Part shown: positions 44,373 through 52,285 of the stretch, in pieces
Layout of the letters: the number at the start of each line of letters is the position of its first letter
Numbering within the stretch: position 1 is the stretch's first letter
DNA from: Ignavibacteriota bacterium
GTDB taxonomy: Bacteria; Bacteroidota; Ignavibacteria; Ignavibacteriales; Melioribacteraceae
DNA length: 64,000 nt
Reading direction: 5' to 3'
Assembly (NCBI GenBank): GCA_013112585.1
Contig: JABFGH010000025.1
Coordinates: 1 to 64,000, forward strand
The notes under the pieces: generated by a model
The model's database searches: none
What the model saw: the letters and a program-made list of their open reading frames with translations, nothing else
What the model was told of the DNA's origin: nothing
Made by a program: the position numbers and the translations under genes

Positions 44373-45494
44373 TTAATTCGTTGGGAAAATATGTAATCTG
44401 CGAAACTCTATATTAAAAGTTTCAGAAATTATTTCATTAGAACACAAACCGTTATAAGTGCAAACACCTTTAGATAAACCTTGATCACCCATTAAGGCAT
44501 TAGATAAACCGTTATCAGCAATAGATAATATATATTCTAATGATGCATTAGTTAAGCCATAGCTGGCGGATCTACAGGTTAGTGCAGGCATATTCGGTAC
44601 ACAATAATGTATTACATTATACTTAGTATAAACCGGATCGGAAAGAGTTGTAGGTCTGCTGGTTTCAATGCACCCGCCTTGATCTATAGAAACATCAACA
44701 ATTACAGCACCCTTCTTCATTTGCTTAACCATTTCTTCGGTAATAATATGAGGTGATTTTTCACCTTTGATATGAATAGCTCCTATTAGTAAATCGGCAA
44801 ACTTAGCACCGCGCGCCAATGTATAAGGGTTTGCAACAACTGTGGTAATATTTTTAGATACAGTATCTTCGACATATCTTAGTCTATCCAAATCGGTATC
44901 GAGAACAATAATATGAGCGCCTCTGCCGTGTGCTGCTCTTGCGGCATTAAGTCCTACAACACCGGCACCAAGAATAACGACAGCCGCAGGTGCAACCCCG
45001 GTTACTCCGCCCATTAAAATTCCGCGGCTCTTTTCTATATCGCTCTGAAAATACCTCTCACCAATTTGAACGGAAATTTGTCCTGCAATTTCACTCATAG
45101 ATTGTAAAACCGGAAGGCTTCCATTCTTTTCGATAAGTTCATAGCTAATAGCGGTAACTTTCTTTTCAAGTAACTTATCTAAAATATTTTTTTTCCCGAC
45201 GGCTAAATGTAAAAATGAAAATAAAATTTGTTCTTCTTCTAATAATTCAGCTTCTTCATTTGTAAGAGGAGCAATTTTTGCAATAAGTTCCGCGCGCTGA
45301 AAAACTTCTTCGGCTGTATAAACTATTTTAGCACCAACATTTCTATAGAGTTCATCGGTAAAATGACTTTCAAGCCCGGCTTCGCTTTCAATATAAACAC
45401 TATGCCCTGCTCTAACTAAAGCATCTACTCCGGCGGGTGCAAGTGCAACTCTTTTTTCTTGATTAAGCCTTTCTTTTGGTATGCCTATTCTCAT
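44373..45494 (-). CDS. ald: alanine dehydrogenase
   Basis: About 373 residues. MRIGIPKERLNQEKRVALAP opens the AlaDh/PNT domain, followed by LFSFLHLA and MSEIAGQISVQIGERYF, and the NAD-binding loop is VVILGAGVVGLNAARAAHGRG, followed by the conserved VLDTDLDRLR. It converts alanine to pyruvate and ammonia with NAD. ATG at 45494 is preferred over a TTG four codons upstream, since it opens the family consensus. The residues RSASYGLTNASLEYI near the C-terminus are typical of the family. Confidence 0.93.
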   Translation of the reverse strand: MRIGIPKERLNQEKRVALAPAGVDALVRAGHSVYIESEAGLESHFTDELYRNVGAKIVYTAEEVFQRAELIAKIAPLTNEEAELLEEEQILFSFLHLAVGKKNILDKLLEKKVTAISYELIEKNGSLPVLQSMSEIAGQISVQIGERYFQSDIEKSRGILMGGVTGVAPAAVVILGAGVVGLNAARAAHGRGAHIIVLDTDLDRLRYVEDTVSKNITTVVANPYTLARGAKFADLLIGAIHIKGEKSPHIITEEMVKQMKKGAVIVDVSIDQGGCIETSRPTTLSDPVYTKYNVIHYCVPNMPALTCRSASYGLTNASLEYILSIADNGLSNALMGDQGLSKGVCTYNGLCSNEIISETFNIEFRRLHIFPTN

Positions 45495-45636
45495 AAGTGT
45501 ATTCAATTAATTATTAAATAAAGTGAAAAATAGCGATATCTCTTTGCAGATTCAAGAAATAAGATTAGCAAAATAAATATTCATTTTGGGGTTTGAGACG
45601 TTTTGCCAAATATCTCTACAAATTTTTAGTGGGAAT

Positions 45637-46599
45637 TTATGGAATGGGGGTAATTGCTTTTTTACCTTTAAGTACGCTTACAACATTTTCAGCACAGCAT
45701 TCTGCCATTTTTGTTCTTGCCTCAACTGTGGCGCTGCCTATGTGCGGTAATAATACAACATTTTTTAAATTCATAAATTTCTTATTTACATTTGGTTCAT
45801 TTTCAAACACATCCAAACCCGCGGAAAATAAATGTTTACTCTTCAATAATTTGATCAAACTTTTTTCATCAATAATTTCCCCGCGTGCAGTATTAATAAT
45901 TACCGCACCTTTTTTAATTTTGGTTAGATTTTCTGAGTTCAAAAGATGATAAGTTTTATCCGTTAGCGGAACGTGAACGGAAATAATGTCTGAAATTTTA
46001 AGCAGTTTATTTAGTGAAACCTTTCCGGCATTATATTTCTCTTCAATTTCTAGCGACTTTGAATTGCTGAAATATAGAATCTTCAATCCAAAACCAGCTG
46101 CTCGCTTTACCACTGCTTTACCAATTCTGCCTGCACCAATTATTCCTAATGTCTTACCTTTCAGTTCCATTCCAAGAAGCAGTTCCGGCTGCCATGAGGT
46201 AAATTTACCTTCACGAAGATAAGTGTCGCTTTCAACAATTCTTCTTGTACAGGCAAGCAGTAAAGCCATTGTAAGGTCGGCTGTTGCATCAGTTAAAATA
46301 CCGGGAGTATTTGTAACCTCTATCCCTTTTTGCCGTGCATATTCTACATCAATATTGTTATAACCAACGGCATAGTTTGCAATTATTCTGCAGTCAATTA
46401 AATTATCAATAAACTCCTCATCAATTTTTTCAGTTAATAATGAAATAACAGCATCAGCATTTTTTGTTCTCTTAAGCAGTTCGACTCTTTCGATCGGCTC
46501 GCTGCCTTTATGCTGTAATATTTTAATTCCATTCTTTTTAAGAATATCTAAAGCTGATGATGGAATTTTTCTTGTTATAAAAACTGTTTTTTCACTCAT
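45637..46599 (-). CDS. D-2-hydroxyacid dehydrogenase (glyoxylate/hydroxypyruvate reductase type)
   Basis: A 320-residue NAD(P)-dependent enzyme. The substrate domain has AVGYNNIDVEYARQKGIEVT, and the nucleotide loop is LGIIGAGRIGKAVVKRAAGFG. The catalytic Arg lies in INTARGEIIDEKSL, with Glu in the GLDVFENEPNVNKKF segment and His in LLPHIGSATVEART. It most resembles glyoxylate or hydroxypyruvate reductases, acting on a 2-oxoacid. It lies 18 bases downstream of the SpmA/B-like gene. Confidence 0.9.
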   Translation of the reverse strand: MSEKTVFITRKIPSSALDILKKNGIKILQHKGSEPIERVELLKRTKNADAVISLLTEKIDEEFIDNLIDCRIIANYAVGYNNIDVEYARQKGIEVTNTPGILTDATADLTMALLLACTRRIVESDTYLREGKFTSWQPELLLGMELKGKTLGIIGAGRIGKAVVKRAAGFGLKILYFSNSKSLEIEEKYNAGKVSLNKLLKISDIISVHVPLTDKTYHLLNSENLTKIKKGAVIINTARGEIIDEKSLIKLLKSKHLFSAGLDVFENEPNVNKKFMNLKNVVLLPHIGSATVEARTKMAECCAENVVSVLKGKKAITPIP

Positions 46600-46617
46600 A
46601 ACAAATTTTTACTTCCA

Positions 46618-48249
46618 TTAACCAAAAAGTAATCTCACAATAAATACTGCACCGAGTATTCCTGCAATATCAGCAAGCAGACCGGCAGCAAGTGCATGCC
46701 TGGTTTTTCTGATATTTACTGCACCAAAATAAACTGCCAACACATAAAATGTCGTTTCCGTGCTTCCGAAAAATGTAGAAACTAAAATACCGATAAATGA
46801 ATCAGGACCGTGAGTTGAAATAATTTCTGCCATAATACCGAGAGAACCGCTGCCGGAAAGCGGACGCATAATAGCCATTGGTAATGCTTCGGCAGGCATA
46901 CCTATAAAGTTTGTAAACGGCTCTAAAAATATTATTAGAAACTCCATTGCTCCGCCCGCTCTAAAAATTCCTATTGCAACCAGCATAGCAACTAAGTAGG
47001 GAATAATCTTTACTGCAACATCAAAGCCTTCCTTCGCCCCTTCAACAAATACCTCATAAATTTTCACACGTTTAAGTGCACCATATCCAATAAAAATAAA
47101 AATGAGCATTGGTATTGCGAGAATTGAAATTACCTGTATAATGCTTTTAAATAATTCAGGATTAACAAAACTGAAAAATGAACCGATGCTTGATAGAGCT
47201 CCGGTTACGGCAAGCAGTAAAATAACAGCAGCCAATCCTAATAGTATTGAAAATCCTTTTACATTCGACTTAAACCAATTTGAAGCATCACCTTTTTTTA
47301 ATGGAAATTTCTCAAATATTTTAGTAGCGGTTATACCGACAGTAGTAGCGCATAATGCACCAAAAATTGCAGTACCAATAATAATTGCCGGATCGCTGCT
47401 GCCAGCCGCAGACCTAATAGCAATTGCCGTTGCGGGTATTAAAGTTAAGCCTGCGGTGTTTACCGTTAAAAATGTACACATTGTATTTGTTGCAGTTCCT
47501 TTTTCAGGATTAAGCTTATCTAACTCCTCCATAGCTTTTAGCCCGAAAGGAGTTGCTGCATTACCGAGACCGAGCATGTTTGCCGAAATATTCATGATCA
47601 TTGCACCCATTGCCGGGTGATCGGATGGAACATCCGGGAATAGGAATTTTGTTATTGGTCTTACTGAATTAGCAATAATTCTTATCAATCCTGCTTCTTC
47701 GGCTACTTTCATCACACCAAGCCAAAGTGCCATAATTCCAATTAATCCGAGAGCTATTTCAACTGCAATACCTGCATAATCCAGCGCCGAGTTTGTTACT
47801 TCTTTCATTTTTGAAAAGGTAATTTTTTCGAGTATGATTGAACCTACTGCAGCAGTTTCGCCGGTGATTTCTGTTAACTCAACAGTTCCGGTTAAATCAT
47901 CTTCATCACCCGAAACCTTTGCCATATTTTTCCAAAAATTTGGAGTATTTTCATCAACCTTAAAAAAGAGCAGCTTTATATTCTTTTCTGTGTTAACAGT
48001 AACTCTTGCTTTTTGTTTTATATCTTCATCAACAACAGTGTTGTAAAATTGATTAAACTTTTTGTTATCAACAGAAAGTGTAACTTCATAAGTTTTATCA
48101 ACATTTTCTTGGTAAGGTTCATCAAATTGAATTTCAACTGGAAGAGGATCACCGTTTCTGAACTTGTTTTCTGATTGGTAAATAATATCCGTACTTAATG
48201 CTACTCCTATGCCGAGGAAAAGGAGACCAAGCCATACATAATTCAGCAT
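46618..48249 (-). CDS. SpmA/SpmB-like nucleoside-recognition (Gate) fusion membrane protein
   Basis: A 543-residue protein that joins two Gate-domain halves like SpmA and SpmB in one chain. About 25 residues of a first membrane segment are followed by a soluble insert (to about residue 135) of beta character. Then come the first Gate half (LGLIGIMALWLGVMKVAEEAGLI, NMLGLGNAATPFG) and, from about residue 320, the second (IPYLVAMLVAIGIFRAGG, LSGSGSLGIMAEII, STFFGSTETTFYVLAVYFG). Transport is likely; the substrate is unknown and sporulation is not implied. It begins the group ending with the phosphoesterase. Confidence 0.8.
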   Translation of the reverse strand: MLNYVWLGLLFLGIGVALSTDIIYQSENKFRNGDPLPVEIQFDEPYQENVDKTYEVTLSVDNKKFNQFYNTVVDEDIKQKARVTVNTEKNIKLLFFKVDENTPNFWKNMAKVSGDEDDLTGTVELTEITGETAAVGSIILEKITFSKMKEVTNSALDYAGIAVEIALGLIGIMALWLGVMKVAEEAGLIRIIANSVRPITKFLFPDVPSDHPAMGAMIMNISANMLGLGNAATPFGLKAMEELDKLNPEKGTATNTMCTFLTVNTAGLTLIPATAIAIRSAAGSSDPAIIIGTAIFGALCATTVGITATKIFEKFPLKKGDASNWFKSNVKGFSILLGLAAVILLLAVTGALSSIGSFFSFVNPELFKSIIQVISILAIPMLIFIFIGYGALKRVKIYEVFVEGAKEGFDVAVKIIPYLVAMLVAIGIFRAGGAMEFLIIFLEPFTNFIGMPAEALPMAIMRPLSGSGSLGIMAEIISTHGPDSFIGILVSTFFGSTETTFYVLAVYFGAVNIRKTRHALAAGLLADIAGILGAVFIVRLLFG

Positions 48250-48470
48250 TCAAAACTCCTGATGCAATTTTTAAATTTAATTCACTTAATTAGTATTTAT
48301 AAGTCTTATTAAGATAAAAATCTTTGTTCATAATAGCACGAAATTTTCAACATAAAATAAACTTTTCATACTTTTTTCTGTTACATTTTGCTAACAATGA
48401 ACTAATCAATTTTTAATTTGTTTTTATTAATAATAAATTGATTTCAATTTTTCAGTTAAGGATAATAAAA

Positions 48471-49232
48471 ATGAAAATCGGACTTTTTCAATACTCGCCC
48501 GAATGGGAAAACCCGGAAGCAAATATTGCAAAGATAAATGATATTTTGGATAACGAAATAAGTGATGAGGAAATGATAGTTTTCCCAGAGATGACACTTA
48601 CCGGCTTTACAATGAACTCGGAAAAATTTGCTGAAGAATTAGACGGCAAGAGTACCCGGTTTTTTATGGATTTAGCGAGGCAGACAAAAAAACATATCTT
48701 TGCCGGAATTATTGAACGAGATAATTTTGATATCTATAACACACTTGTTCATTTCAATAATCAAGGATTGATTACTGCACGGTATCGAAAAATTCACCCA
48801 TTTTCATTTGCCGATGAACATAAATACTATTCCGCAGGAAGGGATATTTTTATAACCAAAATTGAGAAATGCGCTATCGGTTTATCGGTTTGTTATGATT
48901 TAAGATTCCCTGAACTTTATAGGCTGTATGCTAAAGAAAAAGTTGACCTAATTATTGATATTGCAAATTGGCCGCTTAAAAGAGTTGAGCATTGGAAGTA
49001 TTTATTAAAAGCACGAGCAATTGAAAATCAGTGTTTTGTAGTTGGAGTAAATAGAGTCGGTGAAGATCCCTTTAACGAATACAACGGATGCAGCGCTGTT
49101 TTCAGCCCTATGGGTGATGAAATTATTATGGTTGCAGATAAAGCCGGCTTAATTAAAACCGAATTAAATTTAGCCGATGTAGAAGCGGTTAGAACTCGTT
49201 TACCATTTTTACATGATATAAAATTAATTTAG
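48471..49232 (+). CDS. carbon-nitrogen hydrolase (omega-amidase YafV-like)
   Basis: About 253 residues from the ATG at 48471, with AAGGA nine bases before it; a TTG eleven codons upstream is in frame but has no such box. The nitrilase triad is visible as Glu40 (VFPEMTLTG), Lys in ARYRKIHPF and Cys in GLSVCYDLRFPEL. The family hydrolyses omega-amides of 2-oxoacids, as in methionine salvage. The stop overlaps the end of the convergent glycosidase gene by 9 bases, leaving no room for a terminator between them. Confidence 0.9.
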   Translation: MKIGLFQYSPEWENPEANIAKINDILDNEISDEEMIVFPEMTLTGFTMNSEKFAEELDGKSTRFFMDLARQTKKHIFAGIIERDNFDIYNTLVHFNNQGLITARYRKIHPFSFADEHKYYSAGRDIFITKIEKCAIGLSVCYDLRFPELYRLYAKEKVDLIIDIANWPLKRVEHWKYLLKARAIENQCFVVGVNRVGEDPFNEYNGCSAVFSPMGDEIIMVADKAGLIKTELNLADVEAVRTRLPFLHDIKLI

Positions 49233-50369
49233 TTTGTAAGTAACATAGAGAAAATTATGTACCTTCCTCTCCCCAGTTTTATCGGAGGGTGAATTTACTA
49301 ATCTGTTTTTAACAACCATCGCCGAGGATCCGCCGCCATCCAAATTTACTGCATTATAGCATCCCAGTTCCAGCATCAATTCGGCAAGTTTTTTCAATTC
49401 GATACCTATGCTCAAATTTTCCTGCCTTCCATCAGCAAGTACCAAAATTAATTTTGTGCTGTCTTGCGTAAACCCAACAGCAGTGCGGGGATGACGTAAA
49501 AGAAATCTTTCACTTGCCAGGCTTTCTTTTCCCAAATAAGTTTCCGGTATTTTTCCATTTGAAATTAATCTTGGAAGACCTCCGATCAATGATTGTATGT
49601 TAGCGATTCGGGGATGAGTACCTAAAAAATATTTTATCGAATCTCTCTCATCAATATTCGTCAGTTCACTTATTGTTTTTTCATTAATAATTAAAACAGA
49701 TTCATTTGGTTTATAATAAACAGTATCAACACCCTGATAAATATTTTTTATTTTGCCCGTATGCCATTCGTTAGGTTTTTGCAATGAAGAGTGATCAATC
49801 AATATTGCAAGACAGCTGTCACCAATCGCCGACTTATTACCATAAAACTTATTTAGTAAGGCGGTTGAAAAATCATCCGGTTTATCGTTGAGTGCATCAA
49901 TATTAATTGTGTCATTTTCAAAAACTGCCATACCGTTAAAAACAATATTTTCCGCTATTGGTTTTTTATTATTTGTAATTCCAAATAAAGTTCTATCGAG
50001 CACAACTCCCTTTGCAAACTCGCCATCAACAACCATACAGTTTTGTGCAGTGTGCGGCACGCCCCCGAAAAAATCTCCGTTTACAGCCCCGACAATAATT
50101 ATAGAATCACTTTGATTTCTGTTAACAAATGATGAGACTGTTTCTCCTCCCGTACCAATAATATCATTTGCAATGCCGACTTCAACACCAATATTCTCCT
50201 TAGTTAAATCAATTTCCAGTATGTGAATACTCAACGGAATGGAATCATTTTGAATGTGTTGATAATTGATTCCGGGAAATAAACTTTCTGTTTTTATCCT
50301 CTCTTGAGCATTAAGCAGATGCACAAAAAGGAGGAGCGCAAAAAATAAAATTGCGGATTTAATCTTCAT
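49224..50369 (-). CDS. phosphodiester glycosidase (NAGPA/DUF2233) family protein
   Basis: A 381-residue exported protein (signal MKIKSAILFFALLLFVHLLNA). The domain shows VGAVNGDFFG with FGI downstream, PRTAVGFTQDSTKLILVLADG and the end motif NLDGGGSSAMVVKNRLVN, all standard for NAGPA-type glycosidases. It probably cleaves a sugar phosphodiester in the periplasm. The start lies inside the SGNH gene's last codons (11-base overlap), and it is the last gene of the plug-lptD operon. Confidence 0.88.
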   Translation of the reverse strand: MKIKSAILFFALLLFVHLLNAQERIKTESLFPGINYQHIQNDSIPLSIHILEIDLTKENIGVEVGIANDIIGTGGETVSSFVNRNQSDSIIIVGAVNGDFFGGVPHTAQNCMVVDGEFAKGVVLDRTLFGITNNKKPIAENIVFNGMAVFENDTINIDALNDKPDDFSTALLNKFYGNKSAIGDSCLAILIDHSSLQKPNEWHTGKIKNIYQGVDTVYYKPNESVLIINEKTISELTNIDERDSIKYFLGTHPRIANIQSLIGGLPRLISNGKIPETYLGKESLASERFLLRHPRTAVGFTQDSTKLILVLADGRQENLSIGIELKKLAELMLELGCYNAVNLDGGGSSAMVVKNRLVNSPSDKTGERKVHNFLYVTYKLN

Positions 50370-50901
50370 TTTTTAATTCTTCCAAATAGTATTTTTTAAA
50401 TTCTTCAGCCCATTTTTTATAAGCGGCTTCTGTTAGGTGAAGTCCGTCATCAGTAAATTCACTTCTCAATTGACCCGCTTCATCAGTAAAATGTGGGTGG
50501 AGATTGAAGAAGTTGAAATTATTTTCACCCGCTAACTTTTTTAGTTTATAATTAAATTTAACTATTCTGCTATTGGGTCTGGGCTGATTATTTTTTGTGG
50601 GAAATACCGGTATTAATATAATTTTTGATGAGGGTGTTTTTTTGATGCAGTAGTTCGAAATAATTTTAATGTTTTGCAAAACTTCTTCATCACTTACATT
50701 TCTTGCAAAATCATTTGTACCTATACAGATAAAAATATAATCGGGATTTTCCTTAAACCAAACATCGGATGCATAATTTAGTACTTCGTAACTGGCTAAA
50801 CCGGATATACCAAAATTTGAAATGTCGAACTCACTTAAATGCTTCTCAACCGAAAAGCCTTCCGTAATCGAATCTCCAATAAAAATTATTTTCTCCTTCA
50901 T
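50359..50901 (-). CDS. SGNH/GDSL hydrolase
   Basis: A 180-residue hydrolase with block I IFIGDSITEG (nucleophile Ser), block III IGTNDFAR and block V DDGLHLTEAAYKKWAE with the Asp and His. It has no signal peptide, so it acts in the cytoplasm unless the start is wrong. Esterase or lipase activity is expected; the substrate is unknown. It starts 6 bases after the beta-lactamase-like gene. Confidence 0.88.
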   Translation of the reverse strand: MKEKIIFIGDSITEGFSVEKHLSEFDISNFGISGLASYEVLNYASDVWFKENPDYIFICIGTNDFARNVSDEEVLQNIKIISNYCIKKTPSSKIILIPVFPTKNNQPRPNSRIVKFNYKLKKLAGENNFNFFNLHPHFTDEAGQLRSEFTDDGLHLTEAAYKKWAEEFKKYYLEELKNED

Positions 50902-50907
50902 TGTACA

Positions 50908-51795
50908 TTAATTCATATAATCATAAATCATTTTTGAGATTTCAGCCATTGCAGTAATTGCCGGTCTTCTTTCAACTAGATTTTTTGATAAGAAAATAAT
51001 TGCATACTTTTTTCCGTTCGGCAGAAATACCAGTCCGGTATCATGCTGCACGCCGTCAATTGAACCTGTTTTATGTGCAGTGACCACATCATCAGGAAGC
51101 AGAGAAGGTATAACCGAATTAAATTTCTGATCGGATAAAATTTTAATCATTTCTTTGCATGAAGTATCATTAACCATTTTACAATTTGCAATAGATTCAA
51201 ATATCAGCATCATATCAAAAGCTGTTGTGGAGTTATTCAATCCGGCATCAAAGGCTTTCATATCTTCAACCCCTCTTAAAACTTGAATTTTTTCCGCTCC
51301 CAACTTTCGCATTGTTTCGGTTACTTTTTCTGCATCAACAATTTCTATTACAATGTTTGTTGCTAAGTTGCTGCTCACCGTAATCATATCATAAACGAGG
51401 TTATAAATTGTAGTTTTCTTACCGAGCAAATCGTATAACGCATCTCCGCTATCCCTTGTAATATCCATCTGATAAGAGCTTCCGTCAACTATGCTCTTAA
51501 AATTATTTTCCACCAGAATCGAATCATCCAATGAAAATTTTCCTGCTTCAACTTGACGAAACACTTCAATCAAAACCGGGGTTTTCATTGTGCTTGCTGC
51601 ATGAAAAACTTCTTGTTCATTAATTAGTATTTGATTTTCAGGATTCCCGATTTCACGGAAAGCAAAACCAAAATCACCTTCTACATTCTTAAATTTGTTT
51701 TCAATTTTAGATTTTAATTCATTCAATTCCATTCCCCTCTTATTACATGATAGAATTAGTAAGCCGGTTAGTAAAAATATTGTTAAGGTTCTCAT
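50908..51795 (-). CDS. class A beta-lactamase-like serine hydrolase, lipoprotein
   Basis: A 295-residue serine hydrolase with the active-site triads of penicillin-recognising enzymes: STMK (Ser-x-x-Lys) in FHAASTMKTP, SSN in ITVSSNLATN and KTG in TAHKTGSIDGVQHD. The signal ends LILSC, a lipobox. The usual Omega-loop Glu of class A beta-lactamases is not obvious, so it may be an envelope hydrolase and not a resistance enzyme. Gaps to neighbours are 23 and 6 bases. Confidence 0.83.
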   Translation of the reverse strand: MRTLTIFLLTGLLILSCNKRGMELNELKSKIENKFKNVEGDFGFAFREIGNPENQILINEQEVFHAASTMKTPVLIEVFRQVEAGKFSLDDSILVENNFKSIVDGSSYQMDITRDSGDALYDLLGKKTTIYNLVYDMITVSSNLATNIVIEIVDAEKVTETMRKLGAEKIQVLRGVEDMKAFDAGLNNSTTAFDMMLIFESIANCKMVNDTSCKEMIKILSDQKFNSVIPSLLPDDVVTAHKTGSIDGVQHDTGLVFLPNGKKYAIIFLSKNLVERRPAITAMAEISKMIYDYMN

Positions 51796-51818
51796 ATTTC
51801 ACCTTATAGTTTATTGGA

Positions 51819-52274
51819 TTAATCAACGCCAAAAAGGCGTTTAATTTCTTCATTATTTATATCCTTAATTTTTACCTCTTCAATATTATTATCCTCTTTC
51901 CTAAATATTTCTTCTGCAAATTCTTCACTATTAATTACTGTGCAGCTATTCAGTTTAGCATATTGCTTAACACTATTATCGCTGCTTACAACAGCAATTA
52001 ACTTAGGGTTTTTCGATTGATCAATTTCAATTTTAATTTTTGAATCTGCCGTTTTATTATCGGAATATTTAATTTTTATTTTTGAAGTTCTAATAGCATC
52101 AGCGGCAAAGCCGTCAAAGTGGAGTGATACTTTTGTTTTCTTTTTGATGAAGTATCTATCGAGCAGAAATGCTAATTTTTCGCGCGAGGCTTGCTTATCT
52201 TTTTTCTGTACTTCCCAAATAGATTTTATTTTACCTATTAAATTATTTCCGTCAATTATGTAATGTTTATTCAT
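51819..52274 (-). CDS. NYN-domain protein (YacP-like)
   Basis: A 151-residue protein of the YacP-like NYN group. YIIDGNNLIGKI opens the PIN-like fold with the conserved Asp and Asn, then SLHFDG and VVSSDNSVKQYAK carry further acidic residues. Such proteins are putative RNases of tRNA or mRNA processing. The C-terminal 30 residues are a charged tail. It lies 11 bases downstream of lptD. Confidence 0.8.
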   Translation of the reverse strand: MNKHYIIDGNNLIGKIKSIWEVQKKDKQASREKLAFLLDRYFIKKKTKVSLHFDGFAADAIRTSKIKIKYSDNKTADSKIKIEIDQSKNPKLIAVVSSDNSVKQYAKLNSCTVINSEEFAEEIFRKEDNNIEEVKIKDINNEEIKRLFGVD

Positions 52275-52285
52275 AATTATCTAAC

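Noticed and set aside
51018-51030. A GTTCGGCA match inside the beta-lactamase-like gene as another attC box
   Set aside because: It lies in coding sequence without R''/R' complementarity or the other boxes; an 8-mer match is expected by chance.
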